Assembly (NCBI GenBank): GCA_964567745.1
Contig: CAZMNY010000018.1
Location: forward strand, 83,927-147,926
Direction: 5' to 3'
Source of the DNA: CAZMNY01 sp964567745
Lineage (GTDB): Bacteria; Planctomycetota; Planctomycetia; Pirellulales; Pirellulaceae
DNA length: 64,000 bases
Numbering within the stretch: position 1 is the first letter of the stretch; each line of letters begins with the position of its first letter. The notes under the pieces were generated by a model. The model was given only the letters and a program-made list of their open reading frames with translations. It was not told where the DNA came from and made no database searches. A program made the position numbers and the translations under genes. Below, one piece after another: positions 32,401 through 43,100 of the stretch.

Positions 32401-34728
32401 GATCAAAACATCGTCGTCCCGGCCAGGCTTCTGAAAAAAGGCGGCAAGAACCGCATCACCTGGCTGTTTCAGCCCAATCCCTGGTCGAATCTTGGGGAGC
32501 TGGCGTCTCCCGTCGTGTTGGCGTCAGATTTGAGATATCGAGTCGCCCCCTACGGCGGGAGGCTCAAAGTAGAGAAGGCCGGCAGCCCATTGGTCGTCAC
32601 GGAACATTTTGAGATTGTGTATCCCATTTACGATGCGGCTCGCTCGCTCGCCTTCTCACCTGACGGCAAGCAACTCGCATCGGGATACCAATACGGTAGC
32701 GTTCGCTTGTGGGACATCGATGAAACAGTAGCAGCTAAGGAGATAAACAGAGCCGAGCCAGCGGAAACGATCCGCATCGGTGACGTTGCCCTCGTATCAC
32801 TTGCCTGGTCGCCAGACGGCAAGCGGCTCGCAGTGGGCAGCGCAGACTATCGTATTACGCTGCTGGACCTTATCAACAGGAAGGTGCTCCGCTCATACGT
32901 CGCGCACGACGGGGAAGTAACCGCACTGGCCTTTTCGCCGGACGGCACACGGTTGGCGTCGGCCAGTCATGACCGGACGGTTAAGGTCTGGGATTCGTCC
33001 TCCGGTAAAGAACTGCTGACGCTCGCCGGGCATTCCGGGCCGGTAGAAGCGGTGGCCTGGTCTGCGGACGGCAAGAGCATCGCCAGCGCAATCGACAAGA
33101 CCCACATTCGGCTTTGGGACGCGAGCACCGGCAAGACGCTGCGTACGCTCGATTCCCGTGTCGCCCCTGTCGAAGATATCGTTGTAGAGACGCACAACCA
33201 TATCCCCTATCTCGATGAGTTCTCCGAGGGCATGCCGGGCCGGGTGTTGTCGCTGGCCTTCTCGCCGAATGGCAAAAGACTCGCTTCGGGAAGCCAGGAG
33301 GGTTTCATTAACCAATGGGACCTGACGTCGGGAAAGAAACAGACGATGGTTCCGCGGCGGAGCGTGTACGACACCGATGATCGCGCGCTCAAGGCTATGT
33401 ACAGCCGCGACGGCAAAGAGTTGGTTTCTGTCCACACAGGCAGGGGCTATGCCCAGAAATGGGATAGCGAAACCGGCCAAGGCGGCGAGCGCTTTGCCCT
33501 TTTGGGTACCGGGCGCTTCAAATCGGTCTCTTGGCTACCACCCGGGAAAGGCCCGGACCGCCCGGCGATTGGTTTTGAAAACTATCCGGTCGGGCTCTAC
33601 ACCACCAGGGACTGCGAAGAGCCAGGAATGAAGGTTGCCAGTTACGATGGCCTGTGGGAGAAGCTGCCGGACTTCGATACGCTGAAACCGGACGCGCAGG
33701 GGGTCATCAGACACATTGACCAGGAGCATCTCAGTGGCACCACATGGCAGCTAGACCCGCAAGGTGGTCTAGTTCAAGGCACACGTTTTAAAGGTGGACA
33801 GCCTCATCTCATTTCCATTACCGAGGAGCATCTCAGTGACGCTCTGCTTCCCTACTGGAAGTCTACCAGGAAGGAGGACGGCTCTGATCAGTGGACCGCT
33901 CACCCTTCTGGCGTGAAGGCCACCGGCTATCTGAAGGTCGAGAAGGCGGGTGATTACACGTTTTCGTTGCATTCGTATGAGAACATCAGCCAATTGGCGG
34001 TCGGTTCGGAAATCGTGGTCCATAACGACGGTAAGGGAAAAGCCGCCAGGGAAGTAAAACACGGCACGGTGCATCTCGAACCGGGCGTGCATCCGGTGAC
34101 GCTGACTTATCTCAACGCTCGACAGCAAACAGACCCCCAGCGACGGCAACACGAAACTGCCAGAGGGCTGTTCGTCGGTTTCCCTGAAGAGTTCGTTCGC
34201 TCCTTGACCGCAGGCGACATCGCCGGCATTCGTCTCCAGGCAGGTGCCTTGTTGGCAGAAGGGAAACGCGAGGAAGCGAAAGACCTGCTGATCAAGCTGC
34301 ACCGCGGCGCATGGCCCTTGTCGGATGTGGAACAAGAGAATGTGGAGCAGGCACGGATGCGGATTCGGCGAATGGCCGGAGCGTCCGCCAACGACCGGTC
34401 GCATGCCTTGGCTCTGATCGAGTCCTCGCTGGTCACCTGGCCGATGTTGCGTCTCGACCCGGAGTTCATGGTCAGCGTGATTTCTGTCTACGCTAATTTG
34501 GGCGACCCGAGAGCGGCCATCCTCGCCGAGCAGATGCTCGAGACAGACATGAATGACGGCCAGCGCCGCCTGCTGATCATGACCCAGGTGAAGATCAAGC
34601 TCAACGAAGGCGACCTCCCCGCCGCCGGCAAGGTTTACCAGAAGCTGAAGGAGCTCGGCCCGCAGAGTGAGGAAACGATTCAGGCGCGTGAGTTGATCAA
34701 GGCAGCCGTTATCAAGAAACGAAATTAG
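29428..34728 (+). CDS. Giant secreted PA14/WD40 multidomain protein, copy 1
   Basis: The protein is 1766 aa. A signal peptide (KPLLITLLLCSAAPLLQPLL, then AADSEP) is followed by an NPCBM-like region (about 140-190). A PA14-like domain lies at about 420-505 (ATDTYTFFCMSGPGGYVLLD) and a PKD-like Ig fold near 580-650 (YRWRFDDGRTAEG). Then come helical repeats, a beta-galactosidase-type jelly roll near 940-1025, and WD40 repeats at about 1067-1310 (ARSLAFSPDGKQLASGYQ; ALAFSPDGTRLASASHDRTV). A second PA14-like unit (about 1490-1570) and a TPR-like tail end it. It probably binds carbohydrate at the cell surface. It is a near copy of the next gene. Confidence 0.75.
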   Translation: MSIQHKIKPLLITLLLCSAAPLLQPLLAADSEPAAAPVVWHVEDAELRASVKVDVRDALLRMPPQVYLADLKPLETTDGLAFDPLSKNVIPIDVRDPKEKAATIAKLKQSELKPQQFLSVGAWEAYVKKSANAYGGLTENDGGPMLRLRGSVTVALKPEYQFLTWKGRHSAKVFIDGKPVRLENNPARYWQEGKIGWQDGKIDIQEGVEVVGHNAQFADHQSALVAIPSGAKTLKFEVAPDHDRPGQSLGQAGFITRHAKVARATICLPGRDASKLVPVVVRAGGERVGCRVVWASKSMPMPIMFDSSSGDENYWVYLLDEAKKPAPLDWTPQAEVMEEARQLDRYNPELETLAGFEKLWGSAEIIGRGVPKSRAVAGHATRTGWLRPSRVMHSFSPTFGKTGSEPVTLHEVVGAQSATLRRISGIFQIPATDTYTFFCMSGPGGYVLLDGHLIASFRDGNSTPGSESGRILNLEIDKGQHRIELLQYGPTGHAGWAGLWWKNPSLKDLNEDKFIGYQLFGQSNAGTSGNYMVWEPLADTMTAPLEHRAKDSYATFNWYQLAHQGGVYPSIGYPKYALNWYRFSAHAPGASTGAVYRWRFDDGRTAEGKQICKLFLRGGIRKVELEVLDAPGGKVIARAAGEVAVRMSLDDWADGNLMNTHSQDRLTGAWRHDVNQPSFNPLLAQIWEFAAEGRLERVPVDDLVNYYEWLNNASIRNGLDEGTLDSATWQRPTHDDRGVPLISRIKIFDDAVKKHSYARRRSGDVLAARADDLIAAYPYSDLLRIAQNLSRTERGPSRAHYAAAEKLLAAVLERAPAGSSQWRTAALALSDIKLSVSGDTESALALLEKFQQTKPAVDMVDSWQFAEAREGRHVGDSDKLAALTAELDWSPIERPRHRIGYDLNHMEEHQAYQPINGRTSLQEMLGDGWDIPFKNNRGFWLARDFDLPADWEGSQLIFRAGTPIKTQHWQNDQTDHVWINGEPLGRMRQWPDQNIVVPARLLKKGGKNRITWLFQPNPWSNLGELASPVVLASDLRYRVAPYGGRLKVEKAGSPLVVTEHFEIVYPIYDAARSLAFSPDGKQLASGYQYGSVRLWDIDETVAAKEINRAEPAETIRIGDVALVSLAWSPDGKRLAVGSADYRITLLDLINRKVLRSYVAHDGEVTALAFSPDGTRLASASHDRTVKVWDSSSGKELLTLAGHSGPVEAVAWSADGKSIASAIDKTHIRLWDASTGKTLRTLDSRVAPVEDIVVETHNHIPYLDEFSEGMPGRVLSLAFSPNGKRLASGSQEGFINQWDLTSGKKQTMVPRRSVYDTDDRALKAMYSRDGKELVSVHTGRGYAQKWDSETGQGGERFALLGTGRFKSVSWLPPGKGPDRPAIGFENYPVGLYTTRDCEEPGMKVASYDGLWEKLPDFDTLKPDAQGVIRHIDQEHLSGTTWQLDPQGGLVQGTRFKGGQPHLISITEEHLSDALLPYWKSTRKEDGSDQWTAHPSGVKATGYLKVEKAGDYTFSLHSYENISQLAVGSEIVVHNDGKGKAAREVKHGTVHLEPGVHPVTLTYLNARQQTDPQRRQHETARGLFVGFPEEFVRSLTAGDIAGIRLQAGALLAEGKREEAKDLLIKLHRGAWPLSDVEQENVEQARMRIRRMAGASANDRSHALALIESSLVTWPMLRLDPEFMVSVISVYANLGDPRAAILAEQMLETDMNDGQRRLLIMTQVKIKLNEGDLPAAGKVYQKLKELGPQSEETIQARELIKAAVIKKRN

Positions 34729-34731
34729 CTC

Positions 34732-37700
34732 ATGAAGATTCCAAACAAAATCAAACCCTTGCTCATCACGCTCTCGCTGTGCTGCGCGGCACCACTCTCG
34801 GCGGCGGACGCTGAACCCGCTGCCGAGCCCGCAGCAGCGCCGGTTCCCTGGCATGTGCCGACCGCCGAGCTGCGCGTGCCGGTCAAGGTGGAAGTGAAGG
34901 CCGCCTTGCTGCGCATGCCGCCGCAGGTATATGTGGCCGATTTGAAGCCTCTCGAAACAACGCATGGACTTGCCTTTGATCCGCAGAGTAAGGACGTCAT
35001 CCGGATCGACGTCCGCGATCCGAAAGAGAAAGCGGCGACCATCGCTAAGTTAAAGCAAGCAGGACTAAAGCCCGAAGCGTTTCTCTCAGTGGAGGGATGG
35101 GACAACTACGGAAAGGATTCCGCAAAAGCCTACGGCGCCATGTACGAACACCACGGCGGCCCGATGCTGCGGCTCAAAGGCTCGGTGACCGTTGCCCTGA
35201 AACCGGAGTATCAATTTATCACCTGGAGGGGGCGCTGGCACGCAAAGGTCTTCATCGACGGTAAGGAGGTTAGGCATGAAAACAACCCCGCAAGGTACTG
35301 GCAAGAGGGGAAAATAGGCTGGCAAGACGGAAAAATAGACATTCAAGAGGGCGTTGAAGTTGTCGGGCATAACGTGCAGTTCGCGGACCATGATTCCGCC
35401 TTGGTGGCCATCCCGTCCGGCGCCAAGACGCTCAAATTCGAAGTAGCTCCTGATCGTGATCGTCCGGGCCAATCCCTTGGTCAAGCGGGTTTCATTACCC
35501 GATACCCCAAGGTTGCGCGCGCGACGATTTGTCTCCCCGGACGCGACGCGAGCAAGCTGGTTCCCGTCGTGGTTCGAGCCGGCGGCGAGCGGGTCGGTTG
35601 CCGCGTTGTCTGTGCGAGCAAAGCGATCCCGATGACGATCATGTTCGACTCTTCCAGCGGCGACGAGAACTATTGGGTCTACCTGCTCGACGAGGCAAAG
35701 AAACCGGCGCCTCTCGATTGGACGCCGCAGGCGGAAGTTATGGAAGAGGCGCGCCAGCTCGATCGTTACAATCCCGAGCTCGAAACACTCGCCGGCTTTG
35801 AAAAGCTGTGGGGATCGGCTGAAATCGTGGGAAGAGGCGTTCCGCAGACGCGTGCTGTGGCAGGGCATATCATTCGAACGGGGTGGCTCAGGCCGTCACG
35901 GGTCATCCATAGCTTCTCTCCTTCCTTTGGGAAAAACGACTCGGAGCCGGTCACCATGCACGAGGTGGTGGGCTCCCAGTCGGCAACGCTTAGGCGAATC
36001 AGCGGCACCTTTCATATTCCGGCAACCGATACTTACAAGTTCTTCTGCTTGGCCGGACCTGGAGGCTATGTGGTGCTGGACGGCCACCTGGTCGCCTCGT
36101 TTCGCGATGGAAATTCGACGCCCGGGTCACGATCGGGGCGAATTCTCAGTTTGAAAATAGAAAAAGGACAACACCGTATCGAGCTCATGCAATATGGCCC
36201 GACCGGGCATGCGGGTTGGGCCGGGCTGTGGTGGAAGGATCCGACTCTGAAGGATCTTAATGGAAATAAATATGTAGGCTATCAGCTATTTGGCCAATCA
36301 AACGAAGGCACATCCGGGAACTACATGGTCTGGGAGCCGCTGGCGGATGCGATGACCGCGCCGCTGGAACAGCGTGCGAAAGACTCGAGTGCCACGTTCA
36401 ATTGGTATCCGCTCGCCCATCAAGGTGGACTCTATCCCAACATTGGCTATCCCAAGTATGCCCTGAACTGGTATCGCTTCAGCGCCCATGCCCAGGGTGC
36501 TTCCGCCGACGCCGTCTATCGCTGGCGATTCGACGACGGCCGCGCGGCCGAAGGCAAGCAGATCCGCAAGCTCTTCTTGCGTGGCGGCATCAGGAAGGTA
36601 GAGCTAGAGGTCTTGGATGCCCCGGGCGGCAAGGTGGTCGCCCGCGCCGCCGGCGAGGTCGCGGTTCAAATGAGTCTGGACGATTGGGCTGACGGTAATT
36701 TAATGAATACCCATGACCAGGATAACCATACCGGTGCGTGGTTTTCCGGCGTAAAACAACCACCTTTTAATCCTCTGTTGGCGCAGGTTTGGGAATTTGC
36801 GGCCGAAGGCAGGCTTGAGCGGGTGCCGGTCGACGATCTGGTCAACTACTACGAGTGGTTGAATAACGCCAGTATTAAAAATGGCTTGGACGAGGGCTCC
36901 CTGGACTCTGCCTCTTGGATGCGTCCTAGGACAGATTTGCCAGGCGTTCCTCTTATCTCACGCATCAATATCTTTGATGATGCCGTTCAGAAGCATAGCT
37001 ACGCCCGTAAACGGAGCGGCGATGTGCTGGCCGCACGGGCCGATGACTTGATCGCCGCGTATCCGTACAGCGAATTGCTGCGCATCGCGCAGAATTTGAG
37101 TCGCACGGAACGCGGGCCGAGCCGCGCTCACTATGCTGCGGCCGAAAAGCTCCTGGCCACCGTGCTCGAGCGTGCTCCCGCCGGCAGCTCCCAGTGGAGA
37201 ACGGCAGCGCTTGCGCTCTCGGATATTCAGCTCTCCGTCCGCGGCGACACGGAATCTGCGTTGGCGCTGCTCGAGAAATTTCAGCAGACCAAACCGGCCG
37301 TTGACATGGTCGACTCCTGGCAATTTGCCGAGGCCCGCGAGGCCCGTCATGTTGGAGACAGCGATAAGCTCGCCGCACTGACGGCTGAGTTGGAATGGTC
37401 GCCCATCGAGCGGCCACGCCACCGGATCGGCTATGACCTTTATGACGACGATTATTCATACTCGCCTATCCGCGGGCGCACCTCGCTGCAGGAAATGCTA
37501 GGCGACGGCTGGCATATCCCCTTCAAAAACAACAGGGGGTTCTGGTTGGCCCGGGACTTCGATCTGCCCGCGGACTGGGAGGGCAGCCAGCTCATATTCA
37601 AGGCTGGCACGCCCATAAAAACCCAACCTTGGCAAAAAGACCAGACCGACCACGTCTGGATTAACGGCGAGCCGCTCGGGCGCATGAGGCAATGGCCGGA

Positions 37701-40023
37701 TGAAAACATCGTCATCCCGGCCAAGCTTCTGAAAAAAGGCGGTAAGAACCGCATCACCTGGTTGTTTCAGCCCAATCCCTGGTCGAATCTTGGGGCGCTG
37801 GCGTCTCCCGTCGTGTCGGCGGCAGATTTGAGATATAACGCCTACGCCCACAATGGCGGCTCGCTCAGGTTTGAGAAGCCCGGCTCAAGGAGACACACGG
37901 AATCACTGAAGGTTGTGCACCCCATTTACGATGCGGCGCGCTCGCTCGCCTTCTCGCCTGACGGCAAGCAACTCGCATCGGGATACCAATACGGCAGCGT
38001 TCGCTTGTGGGACGTCGAGGAGGCACTAGCAGTAAAGGAGGGATCCAACGCCGAGCCAGCACAAACGATCCGCATCGGTGAGGTTGCCATCGTATCACTT
38101 GCCTATTCGCCAGACGGCAAGCGGCTCGCAACGGGCAGCGCGGACTATCGTATTACGCTGCTGGATCTTATCAACAGGAAGGTGCTCCACTCATTCGTCG
38201 GGCACGACGGGGAAGTGACCGCGCTGGCCTTTTCGCCGGACGGCACACGGCTGGCGTCGGCCAGTCATGACCGGACGGTTAAGGTCTGGGATTCGTCCTC
38301 CGGTAAAAAACTACTGACGCTCGCCGGGCATGACCGGCCGGTAGATGCTGTGGCCTACTCTGCGGACGGCAAGAGCATCGCCAGCGCAATCGACAAGACC
38401 CACATTCGGCTGTGGGACACAAGCACCGGCAAGACGCTGCGAACGCTCGATTCCCGTGTCGCCCGTGCCGAAGATATCGTTGTAGAGAAGCACCCCTATC
38501 TCCCCTATCTTGATGAGTTCTCCGAGGGCATGCCGGGCCGGGTGTTGTCACTGGCCTTCTCGCCGGATGGCCAACGACTCGCTTCGGGAAGCCAGGAGGG
38601 TTTCATCAACCAATGGGACCTGGCGTCGGGAAAGAAACAGACGATGGTTCCGCGGCGGAGCGTGTACGACGCCTTTGCTCGCGCGCTCAACGTAATGTAC
38701 AGCCACGACGGCAAAGAGTTGGTTTCTGTCCCCGCAGTCAACGGGTATGCCCAAAAATGGGCGAGTGAAACCGGCAAAGGCGGCGAACGCTTTGCCGGTT
38801 TGGGTACTGGGCGTTTCAAATCGGTCTCCTGGCTACCACCCGAGAAAGGCCCGGACCGCCCGGCGATTGGTTTTGAAAACTATCCGGTCGGGCTTTACAC
38901 CACCAAGGCCTGCGAAGAGCCAGGAATGAAGGTTGCCAGTTACGCTGGCCTGTGGGAGACGCTGCCGGACTTCGATGCGCTGAAACCGGACGCGCAGGGG
39001 GTCATCAGGCACATTGACCAGGAGCATCTCAGTGGCACCACATGGCGGCTAGAGCCCCCGAACCAAGATGGTATCCGCGTACTTGCCGCACGTTTTAGAG
39101 GTGGACAGCCTCATCTCACTTCCATTGACGAGGCGGATCTCAGTGATGCTCTGCTTCCCTACTGGAAGTCTAGCAAGAAGGAGGACGGCTCTGATCAGTG
39201 GACCGCTCACCCCTCTGGCGTGAAGGCCACCGGCTATCTGAAGGTCGAGAAGGCGGGTGATTATACGTTTTCGTTGCATTCGTACGAGAACATCAGCCAA
39301 TTGGTGGTCGGTTCGGAAGTCGTGGTTCATAACGACGGTAAGGGCAAGGAAGTGAAACACGGCACGGTGCAACTTGAACCGGGCGTGCATCCGGTGACGC
39401 TGACTTTTCTCAACGCTCGACAGCGAAGAAACCCTCAGCGACCCGACGAGCCTGCCAGAGGGCTGCACGTCGGTTTCCCCAGAGAGTTCGTCCGCTCCTT
39501 GACCGCAGGCGACATCGCCGGCATCCGTCTCCAGGCAGGTGCCTTGTTGGCACAAGGGAAGCGCGAGGAAGCGAAAGCCTTGCTGATCAGGCTGCACCGC
39601 GGCGGATGGCCCTTGTCGGATGAGGAACAAGAGAATGTGGAGCAGGCACGGATGCGGATCCGGCGAATGGCAAAAGGTTCGGCCAACGACCGCTCGCATG
39701 CCTTGGGTCTGATCGAGTCCTCGCTGGTCACCTGGCCGATGTTGCGTCTCGATCCGGAGTTCATGGTCAGCGTGATCGCTGTCTACGCCAATTTGGGCGA
39801 CCCGAGAGCAGCCATACTCGCCGATCAGATGCTCGAGGCCGAGATGAACGACGGCCAGCGCCGCCTTCTGATCATGACCCAGGTGAAGATCAAGCTCAAC
39901 GAAGGCGACCTCCCCGCCGCCGGCAAGGTCTACCAGAAGCTGAAGAAACTCGCTCCTCAGAGTGAAGAAGTGATCGAAGCCCGGGAGTTGATCAAGGCAG
40001 CCGTTATCAAGAAGCGAAATTAG
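34732..40023 (+). CDS. Giant secreted PA14/WD40 multidomain protein, copy 2
   Basis: The protein is 1763 aa, starts 3 bases after the stop of copy 1 and aligns with it over its whole length with the same domain order; many stretches are identical at DNA level. Differences are concentrated in the signal peptide (MKIPNKIKPLLITLSLCCAA), residues about 110-140, the segment near 905-930 (YDLYDDDYSYSPIRGR here, NHMEEHQAYQPINGR in copy 1) and the segment after the WD40 repeats. This fits a tandem duplication followed by local divergence or gene conversion. The same leader DNA is found again at the next gene. Confidence 0.75.
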   Translation: MKIPNKIKPLLITLSLCCAAPLSAADAEPAAEPAAAPVPWHVPTAELRVPVKVEVKAALLRMPPQVYVADLKPLETTHGLAFDPQSKDVIRIDVRDPKEKAATIAKLKQAGLKPEAFLSVEGWDNYGKDSAKAYGAMYEHHGGPMLRLKGSVTVALKPEYQFITWRGRWHAKVFIDGKEVRHENNPARYWQEGKIGWQDGKIDIQEGVEVVGHNVQFADHDSALVAIPSGAKTLKFEVAPDRDRPGQSLGQAGFITRYPKVARATICLPGRDASKLVPVVVRAGGERVGCRVVCASKAIPMTIMFDSSSGDENYWVYLLDEAKKPAPLDWTPQAEVMEEARQLDRYNPELETLAGFEKLWGSAEIVGRGVPQTRAVAGHIIRTGWLRPSRVIHSFSPSFGKNDSEPVTMHEVVGSQSATLRRISGTFHIPATDTYKFFCLAGPGGYVVLDGHLVASFRDGNSTPGSRSGRILSLKIEKGQHRIELMQYGPTGHAGWAGLWWKDPTLKDLNGNKYVGYQLFGQSNEGTSGNYMVWEPLADAMTAPLEQRAKDSSATFNWYPLAHQGGLYPNIGYPKYALNWYRFSAHAQGASADAVYRWRFDDGRAAEGKQIRKLFLRGGIRKVELEVLDAPGGKVVARAAGEVAVQMSLDDWADGNLMNTHDQDNHTGAWFSGVKQPPFNPLLAQVWEFAAEGRLERVPVDDLVNYYEWLNNASIKNGLDEGSLDSASWMRPRTDLPGVPLISRINIFDDAVQKHSYARKRSGDVLAARADDLIAAYPYSELLRIAQNLSRTERGPSRAHYAAAEKLLATVLERAPAGSSQWRTAALALSDIQLSVRGDTESALALLEKFQQTKPAVDMVDSWQFAEAREARHVGDSDKLAALTAELEWSPIERPRHRIGYDLYDDDYSYSPIRGRTSLQEMLGDGWHIPFKNNRGFWLARDFDLPADWEGSQLIFKAGTPIKTQPWQKDQTDHVWINGEPLGRMRQWPDENIVIPAKLLKKGGKNRITWLFQPNPWSNLGALASPVVSAADLRYNAYAHNGGSLRFEKPGSRRHTESLKVVHPIYDAARSLAFSPDGKQLASGYQYGSVRLWDVEEALAVKEGSNAEPAQTIRIGEVAIVSLAYSPDGKRLATGSADYRITLLDLINRKVLHSFVGHDGEVTALAFSPDGTRLASASHDRTVKVWDSSSGKKLLTLAGHDRPVDAVAYSADGKSIASAIDKTHIRLWDTSTGKTLRTLDSRVARAEDIVVEKHPYLPYLDEFSEGMPGRVLSLAFSPDGQRLASGSQEGFINQWDLASGKKQTMVPRRSVYDAFARALNVMYSHDGKELVSVPAVNGYAQKWASETGKGGERFAGLGTGRFKSVSWLPPEKGPDRPAIGFENYPVGLYTTKACEEPGMKVASYAGLWETLPDFDALKPDAQGVIRHIDQEHLSGTTWRLEPPNQDGIRVLAARFRGGQPHLTSIDEADLSDALLPYWKSSKKEDGSDQWTAHPSGVKATGYLKVEKAGDYTFSLHSYENISQLVVGSEVVVHNDGKGKEVKHGTVQLEPGVHPVTLTFLNARQRRNPQRPDEPARGLHVGFPREFVRSLTAGDIAGIRLQAGALLAQGKREEAKALLIRLHRGGWPLSDEEQENVEQARMRIRRMAKGSANDRSHALGLIESSLVTWPMLRLDPEFMVSVIAVYANLGDPRAAILADQMLEAEMNDGQRRLLIMTQVKIKLNEGDLPAAGKVYQKLKKLAPQSEEVIEARELIKAAVIKKRN

Positions 40024-40103
40024 CTCATGAAGATTCCAAACAAAATCAAACCCTTGCTCATCACGCTTTCGCTGTGCTGCGCGGCACCACTCTCGGTGGC
40101 GGG
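40024..40103 (+). repeat. Duplicated leader segment (matches 34729-34808)
   Basis: From the CTC before the ATG through the signal peptide, 40024-40103 repeats 34729-34808 with about one base difference, although the following protein is unrelated. Identity also extends upstream into the 3' end of the giant genes. Confidence 0.85.
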
Positions 40104-43100
40104 CGATGAGCCTGCTGCGCCGCCGCAGAAGCAGAAGGCAACGGCGCATGTTGCCCAGACAACGGAGCCTTTCACCATCGCGGTTTTGCCTGATACCCAG
40201 TATTACTGCGATTGCCGACTCAAGCTATCGGCCAAGTGGGGAAATGGAGACTTGCGGCGTTACTTCTATGCGCAAACGGAATGGGTCCGCGACAATCAGG
40301 AGCGACTCAACATCGCCTTTCTCGTCCACGAAGGAGATATCGTGCAGGCCGACGCCCCCGAGGAATGGGTCATCGCCAAGAACGCGATGTCTGTACTGGA
40401 CGGAAAAGTGCCCTACTGCGTGTGCCTGGGGAACCATGACATGGGCTTTGAGAAGGCAGACAACAAGTATGGCGGCAACATTGGGGTCAACCGAACCACG
40501 CATTTCAATACATATTTTCCTCGCGACAAGTTTGCGAAACGACGCGAGTTTGGCGGCACCTTTCACCCAGATCGCCATGACAATTCCTGGTACCACTTCG
40601 AGGCAGCAGGAATGAAGTTTCTCATCATGTCGCTTGAATGCAAACCGCGCGATGAGGTGCTGGATTGGGCAAACCAAATCGTCTCGAAGCACCCCGGCCA
40701 CCATGTCATCGTCTTGACGCACGCCTATATGAACGCGAGCAAGTCGAGAAATACCGGAGGGGGAGTTAAGGTCCAAGGCAACACCGGCGAGCAGACGTGG
40801 CAAAAGTTCGTCAAGAAACACAAGAACATCTTCATGGTTCTCTGCGGTCACCACGCTGGAGAGGCCGTTCGCACAGACGCTGGACATCACGGCAACAAGG
40901 TCCACCAGATTCTGTGCGACTACCAGGAGATGAATAACGGCGGTGAATCATGGCTGCGTTACATGACCTTCGTACCCGAGGCGAACAAGATCAGCATCTA
41001 CACCTACAACCCCCTACTCGACAAATTCAAAAACGGTCCTTCCAGCAGGTTCGACCTGGACTATCCAATGACGCTGCTTCCCAAAGCCAGGGATGACAAT
41101 GCTCTGGATAAGACTAATCCGGTCAAAGCATTGGCGGATCGCGTCCGCGGACATGTGAATAGTCAGCCGCTCAGATTTCCCAATCAGCACTGGGTTCGAG
41201 GCACGTATTATGCGGGTCTGTTGGCCATGTATGAAAGCACGTCGGATCCTGCCTATCTGGATGATTGCATGAAATGGGGGAAGCAGGTTTCCTGGCGGAT
41301 TAACGAACAGGGGGGTGGGCCTTATGAAAGCGGGGCCTACCCGCTGATTTGCGGCCAGATTTGGTATGGCTGCTATCGGGCAAAAAAGGATGAGTTGATG
41401 ATGCAGCCCACCCTGGCATTTCTCGAAGACCCAAAGGTTGAGAATCCTTTGTCCGCCCCCAAGGAATGGTATTTGGAAAACACGGGACATCATTTTGTTG
41501 ATGGCTTGTTTACCGCGCCTCCGGCGCTCGCGATGTTGTATCAGATGACGGGGGAAGAAAAATATGCGAACTGGATGGATGCTTGTTTCTGGGATGTGCA
41601 TGAAGAAATCTATGACCCCGATGCGGATTTGTTCTATCGGGACGCCCGTTCCAAACCTCGGAAAACGAAGAATGGGAAAAAGGTGTTGTGGTCCCGGGGC
41701 AACGGATGGGCGTTTGGCGGTTTGACCCGAATCCTAAAGGTTCTTCCTCGCGAGCATCCCAGTTACCCAAAGTACAAATCTCTTTATATGGAAATGGCCG
41801 AGTCATTGGCAAAGCGACAACAAGCCGATGGGTTCTGGCGAAGCAACCTTGATGATCCTGAACACTTTGCAATGAAGGAAAGTACTGGAACGGGGTTCTT
41901 CTGCTACGGCATCGCCTGGGGAATCAATAATGGGATCTTAAACAGAGAGCGCTTTCTTCCGGTTGCAAGGAAGGCATGGACTGCGCTTGCTTCGGTTGTA
42001 AACGAAGACGGCCAGGTTGGATGGAGTCAACCCGCCGGCGGTGGTCCCGGCAAAGTTGCGGAAGCAGACACCTCGAAATTTGGTACCGGTATCTTCCTGT
42101 TAGCCGCTAGCGAGATTCATCTACTCTTTAAGAATCAAGGAAATAAAGAATATGACGTCGTTGTATACGGCGGTACGCCGGGCGGAATCACAGCCGCAAT
42201 CTCCGCAGCGCGGGAAGGAGCTTCGGTCGTGCTCCTGGAGCAGACCCGACACGTGGGCGGGCTGACCACGAGCGGCTTGAACCGCGATGAGTGCAACCAC
42301 CTGGATCGCCAGACATTGGGTGGCCTTTGTGAGCAGTTTATTGAAGAGGCCGTCAAACGAAGTAACGGCAGGTGGACGGAGGGCGATAGCCGCACCTGGC
42401 AGTCAGGAATCGCCGAGCGGGTTTTCCTCGAGATGCTGAAGAAAGCCGGTGTGGAGGTGCGATACGAGCAACTGCTCGATCGGGTAGGGAAAGACGGTAC
42501 CCGAATCACTGAGCTTCGCGTGCAGGGCGGTGAGATCTACCGGGCGAAGGTCTTCATCGACGCCACCTACGAAGGCGACTTGATGGCGAAGGCCGGAGTG
42601 TCCTACTCCGTTGGGCGCGAGTCCGCAGATGAATATCGCGAGTCGATTGCCGGCGTCCGCTATCTGGACGACAAGGTTGCCATCTCGCCCTTCGATGACG
42701 CAGGCAAACTGCTCTTTGGCGTGATGCCAGGCAAGCCGCCGATAGCCGGTTCTGCGAGCGAGGTTCCGATCTGCTACAACGTCCGCCTGAATCTTACTAC
42801 AGATGAGGGTAATAGGGTCCCCATCGAGAAACCGAGCAGCTACGACCCGATGCAGCACGAATTGCTGGCACGCGCTCTCGAGGCGGGCCTGCTCAAGAAT
42901 CTTTCGTCCATTATTGGTATCTACCCAATGGGCGAAAGCAGCAAGCGGGAGCTGAACAATCGCCAGTTTTCAATCGTGTCCATGAGCATCCCGGGCGCAC
43001 AAACCTCATGGGCCGAGGCCAGTTTCGAAGAGCGGGAAGCGATTCACCAAGAATACCGGGACTATACCCACGGCATGCTCTGGTTCCTGAAAACGGATCC

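Noticed and set aside
33769..34965. Long minus-strand open frame spanning the junction of the two giant genes (also 39049-40149)
   Set aside because: Antisense of conserved coding sequence in both copies; no start signal or domain.
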